Program-made: the position numbers and the translations under genes
Notes under the pieces: model-generated
Databases searched by the model: none
What the model saw: the letters and a program-made list of their open reading frames with translations, nothing else
What the model was told of the DNA's origin: nothing
Shown: piece by piece, positions 30,461 to 33,308 of the stretch
Position numbering within the stretch: the stretch's first letter is position 1
Layout of the letters: every line of letters begins with the position of its first letter
Source: a virus
DNA length: 33,308 bases
Reading direction: 5' to 3' (one strand)
IMG/VR virus record: IMGVR_UViG_3300031539_000167
Coordinates: 1-33,308 of that record

Positions 30461-33308
30461 CTAGTTCCCCATCGCTTCTTGCGGGCCGCTATTTCGCACG
30501 GCGTATGATGTTCTCTTATTATGTTTCGCATTCTCTTGCAACGACTTCAATATACCATCAAGAGCTTTCAATTGTTCAACATCGCCCTTATCAATCAGAT
30601 CCCCGGCCCACTTATCTCTATAATCAAACGCCGCTTGAAATGCAGCCTCTTCAGAAGTAGCGCTACCGCCCTTCAGATTTCTCAGATTCATCGCATACAT
30701 CGAGTCGAATTTGTCTGTAACTTTCTGTATAATAGCGGCACTTAATTCAACCTCTTTAACTTTTTCTGGTTCCGCTTTTCCTTCTAATGCTTTATTGGCA
30801 GCATCGTTAGCATCGTATATTGTATTGTCGTTTGCAGCCTTCCTCTCCAAATGCTTATCAACCCTATCCCAATTATCACCATTCCGTAAACCACTAGACT
30901 TAAGTCCTTCTGCCGCATCGTCAATAGAACTTTTTATACCAGACTTAAATTCGTTTATGGATGGAACTATATTCTGTTTAAATCCGATGCCAGCAGATTT
31001 AATAAGTTCTTCATCCTTTTTGGATTGATATGCTTCAATTTCTTTATCTAGGGCATTCTGACGATCTTCCAACATTTTGTTATAGCTAAGATCAATAATG
31101 CCCATCTTAGCCTGACGCTTGGTTTCAGTAACAGCGGCATCAATTGAAAGTTGCTTCGCTTTAAATCCAGCCATAGCTTTAATGTCATTACTAAAACCTT
31201 TCATGCTTTGCGCAGCAGCGCCGAATTCTTTTTCAATACCACTAACATCTAAGTCACCTAACCCATCGCCTAACCCCAAAAATTTTAGGATTGGACCAAG
31301 TGCCCCATGTACAAAACCAACAACTTTCAATATTATTTTACTTATTCCTATAAATATTGGCATCAACTTAATTCCAATTGCCGCCAAAATGCTAAGAACT
31401 TGGTCTTTAATTTGGTCCATCATTCTTGTCATATTATTGTTGGACTCTTCTGACATTTTAGCCATATTTTTAGCATATTCATTTCCCTTCTCCATGGTGG
31501 CTAACCACTGTTCTCTACCCATCACTTCTTTTGTGCCAAGACTTTTCTGTTTGACTAAGAATTCATCATACATATCGCCAGTCTTAAGCAACATTTGGTA
31601 CATATTGGCATCAAGATTGTACATATCCATATAAACTTGACCCATTTTCCCCTTCATATGGGCTGGTACGTTAGCGATCTTGGCTTCTATGTCTTCTACT
31701 TTATTTATAGCTGCAGCAGCACCCTGAATAGGATCAGCGAACGATTTACCATCTGTCAGCAGAATAAACTGATCGACTTGCTTCGTTAACGCTTCCATGA
31801 ACTGAGCAGCCGTTTCAACCGGGACACCAGCTTGCTTAGCCGCAGATCCAAAGATTGCCAATGCGCTAGCATAAGCCTTAATCGTCTTATCCGAATGGAA
31901 TGATTTCATTGTTTGTAATGAATTGTTGAAACCTTCCATTAGACTAGTAACATCCTGCGATGTTAATCCATATTGTTCCATTGCCGCAGTCATAGCGCCC
32001 ATCGATTCTTTAGCATCACCAATAGACATACCAGCAACATCGAACATACGAGTAAATTTAGCTCCAACCTCAGAAGAAACGCCAGTAACTCGCGTGAAAT
32101 CAGCAACAAATCCAGACAGGTTATCCATATCCTGTCTAATGACGTTAGAGGTAAATCCGACTTCTGCTAATGCTTTCGTAGCCGCAAGTGCTTCTTCACG
32201 TAGAACACCGTGCTTCTGAGCTACAAGTTCAGTATTCATAGCCAGCATCTTAGCGCCGCCAGCAGCCTTGAAGTTAACAGTATGAAATTCTTCCAAAGCC
32301 TTACTCGCAAGTTTTGCCATTTCAATCGCTGCTTTTACAATGACAACTGCAACAATGACAGCCGCTACAACAGCGGCAATGGCAATAGCAGCGACGGCAG
32401 CGGCAGCGCTGATACCAGCCATTGCAGTGCTCATACCTCGCATACCAGCGGTAGCGGCAGCACCCCCACCGCCTCCACCACCAAACATACCCATAATTCC
32501 ATTAAGACCGCCACCACCGCCACCAGCAGCTTTACTTGCTCCAGCGGCTGTTTCAGCCCCCGTTGTCGTTCTTTTTATCTTCCCCATTTTTTCAGCGAGC
32601 TTAAGAAACTTCTCACCTTTTTCAATCTGCTTCATAGTTCCTTTAACATTATCTCCGTCAGCAACTCTTCGGTGCTTAGCCTGCAATCCCTCTTCCAATC
32701 TACGAAGAACTAACATATTTAAATATCTCTTAACTAAATTTATTTCTTTCCCAGCAGCCAAGCTAGATAATTTTAATATTACTTCTTTACCCTTTTTCCA
32801 CTTACCAACTACATAATCCCAAGCATTACCAAGCCCTAAAATATCAGCAGCGCCCTTTACTACGCCGCCCATCGCTTGTTTGGTTTCATCATATAATACA
32901 ATACCCATTTGCACAACTTTATTGTGCTCTAGTATGTGCTTTCTTCCTCTCACCAATGCTTCTTCTACAGTGCTGGTTGATCGTAATATTGAGTCGAAGA
33001 AACGCTCAGCGCCGAAAGCATCATCCTCAAAATCACCAAAGTCTATACCTTCGATATGTTTTTTAAATTTATCGGCCTTATCTCCAAGCTCTTCTATCGG
33101 AACGCCAATGTCCTCAAGACCAGATTTTATTTTGTCGGCATCTACATTAACTGCTTTAAAACTATCGGAAATTGACTCCATATTCTCTGATAGTTTTTTA
33201 CCAAAATTCATTTCATCCAGGACGCCGGTAAGTTTACTAGCTAATTTAATATTATCCTCAAGAGCCGCTTTGAGATGATCTTGAACCTTGAGTTCAATAC
33301 TTATTGCA
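30461..33308 (-). CDS. Tail tape measure protein (N-terminus beyond window)
   Basis: Sets tail length and helps DNA cross the cell envelope. The frame has no stop between ATG 33211 and the window edge, and reading on gives IELKVQDHLKAALEDNIKLA then SKLTGVLDEMNFGKKL, so the true start lies outside; 948 residues are visible. Counting from the Met at 33211: amphipathic helices first, a Gly-rich linker (about 229-250), a long hydrophobic Ala/Ile/Val segment (about 264-293) that could insert in membrane, then long helices and a second hydrophobic stretch (ILAAIGIKLMPIFIGISKII). The C-terminal 200 residues are charged coiled coil. This domain style is typical of tape measure proteins. Confidence 0.88.
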   Translation of the reverse strand, partial: AISIELKVQDHLKAALEDNIKLASKLTGVLDEMNFGKKLSENMESISDSFKAVNVDADKIKSGLEDIGVPIEELGDKADKFKKHIEGIDFGDFEDDAFGAERFFDSILRSTSTVEEALVRGRKHILEHNKVVQMGIVLYDETKQAMGGVVKGAADILGLGNAWDYVVGKWKKGKEVILKLSSLAAGKEINLVKRYLNMLVLRRLEEGLQAKHRRVADGDNVKGTMKQIEKGEKFLKLAEKMGKIKRTTTGAETAAGASKAAGGGGGGLNGIMGMFGGGGGGGAAATAGMRGMSTAMAGISAAAAVAAIAIAAVVAAVIVAVVIVKAAIEMAKLASKALEEFHTVNFKAAGGAKMLAMNTELVAQKHGVLREEALAATKALAEVGFTSNVIRQDMDNLSGFVADFTRVTGVSSEVGAKFTRMFDVAGMSIGDAKESMGAMTAAMEQYGLTSQDVTSLMEGFNNSLQTMKSFHSDKTIKAYASALAIFGSAAKQAGVPVETAAQFMEALTKQVDQFILLTDGKSFADPIQGAAAAINKVEDIEAKIANVPAHMKGKMGQVYMDMYNLDANMYQMLLKTGDMYDEFLVKQKSLGTKEVMGREQWLATMEKGNEYAKNMAKMSEESNNNMTRMMDQIKDQVLSILAAIGIKLMPIFIGISKIILKVVGFVHGALGPILKFLGLGDGLGDLDVSGIEKEFGAAAQSMKGFSNDIKAMAGFKAKQLSIDAAVTETKRQAKMGIIDLSYNKMLEDRQNALDKEIEAYQSKKDEELIKSAGIGFKQNIVPSINEFKSGIKSSIDDAAEGLKSSGLRNGDNWDRVDKHLERKAANDNTIYDANDAANKALEGKAEPEKVKEVELSAAIIQKVTDKFDSMYAMNLRNLKGGSATSEEAAFQAAFDYRDKWAGDLIDKGDVEQLKALDGILKSLQENAKHNKRTSYAVRNSGPQEAMGN

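Noticed and set aside
32210-32816. Plus-strand Ser/Thr- or Ala/Pro-rich frames opposite the tape measure gene
   Set aside because: Shadows of Gly/Ala codon repeats in the tape measure gene.

Overview
The window is a tightly packed, AT-rich stretch of a lytic contractile-tailed phage (Caudoviricetes, myovirus) belonging to the T4 superfamily but far from T4 itself. The evidence is a recognisable T4-type head module in T4 order (large terminase, gp20 portal, acidic prohead-core protein, gp21 protease, gp22 scaffold, gp23 capsid), a gp55-type late sigma factor, a UvsW-like helicase and a set of contractile-tail baseplate proteins. All genes but one read on the minus strand, so transcription runs from high to low coordinates. 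Gaps are mostly a few bases, and TAATG or ATGA stop/start overlaps are common. I saw no tRNA, rRNA, CRISPR array, insertion sequence or integrase. The host cannot be read from the sequence.

Layout in order of transcription. (1) 33308-19410, tail and baseplate: a tape measure protein cut by the window edge; two unknown proteins, one with a perfect EF-hand loop; a small acidic protein coupled to a degenerate Fic-fold protein; a TOPRIM primase-like protein; two unknowns; then hub, possible tube/baseplate protein, gp53-like wedge, OB-fold spike, coiled-coil protein, gp25-like and gp6/J-like wedge proteins. The order tape measure - hub - LysM/gp53-like - spike - gp25 - gp6 resembles P2-type phages and other contractile injection systems more than T4. 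(2) 19413-13949, mixed metabolism: the only plus-strand gene (79 aa), an unknown 213-aa protein, a class II (B12-dependent) ribonucleotide reductase, a strong palindromic terminator, a UvsW-like helicase and an unknown 134-aa protein. (3) 13908-8318, late switch and packaging: gp55-like sigma with an internal insertion, an orphan with a very basic tail, a putative small terminase, and a large terminase interrupted by a 412-residue LAGLIDADG intein. (4) 8280-1, head: portal, a 1109-aa acidic core protein with a zinc ribbon, S78 prohead protease, scaffold, and major capsid protein cut by the left edge.

Together the genes supply nucleotide synthesis and DNA processing (NrdJ, UvsW-like, primase-like), late promoter recognition, DNA packaging, and almost the whole head-assembly and baseplate programme. 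The least ordinary parts are the Fic-like protein with substituted catalytic and inhibitory residues next to a small protein that carries an intact Fic-inhibition consensus, the intein in a terminase with a lambda-type deviant Walker A, the zinc-ribbon prohead protein, and the isolated plus-strand gene. There is no stretch over 300 bases without a gene.
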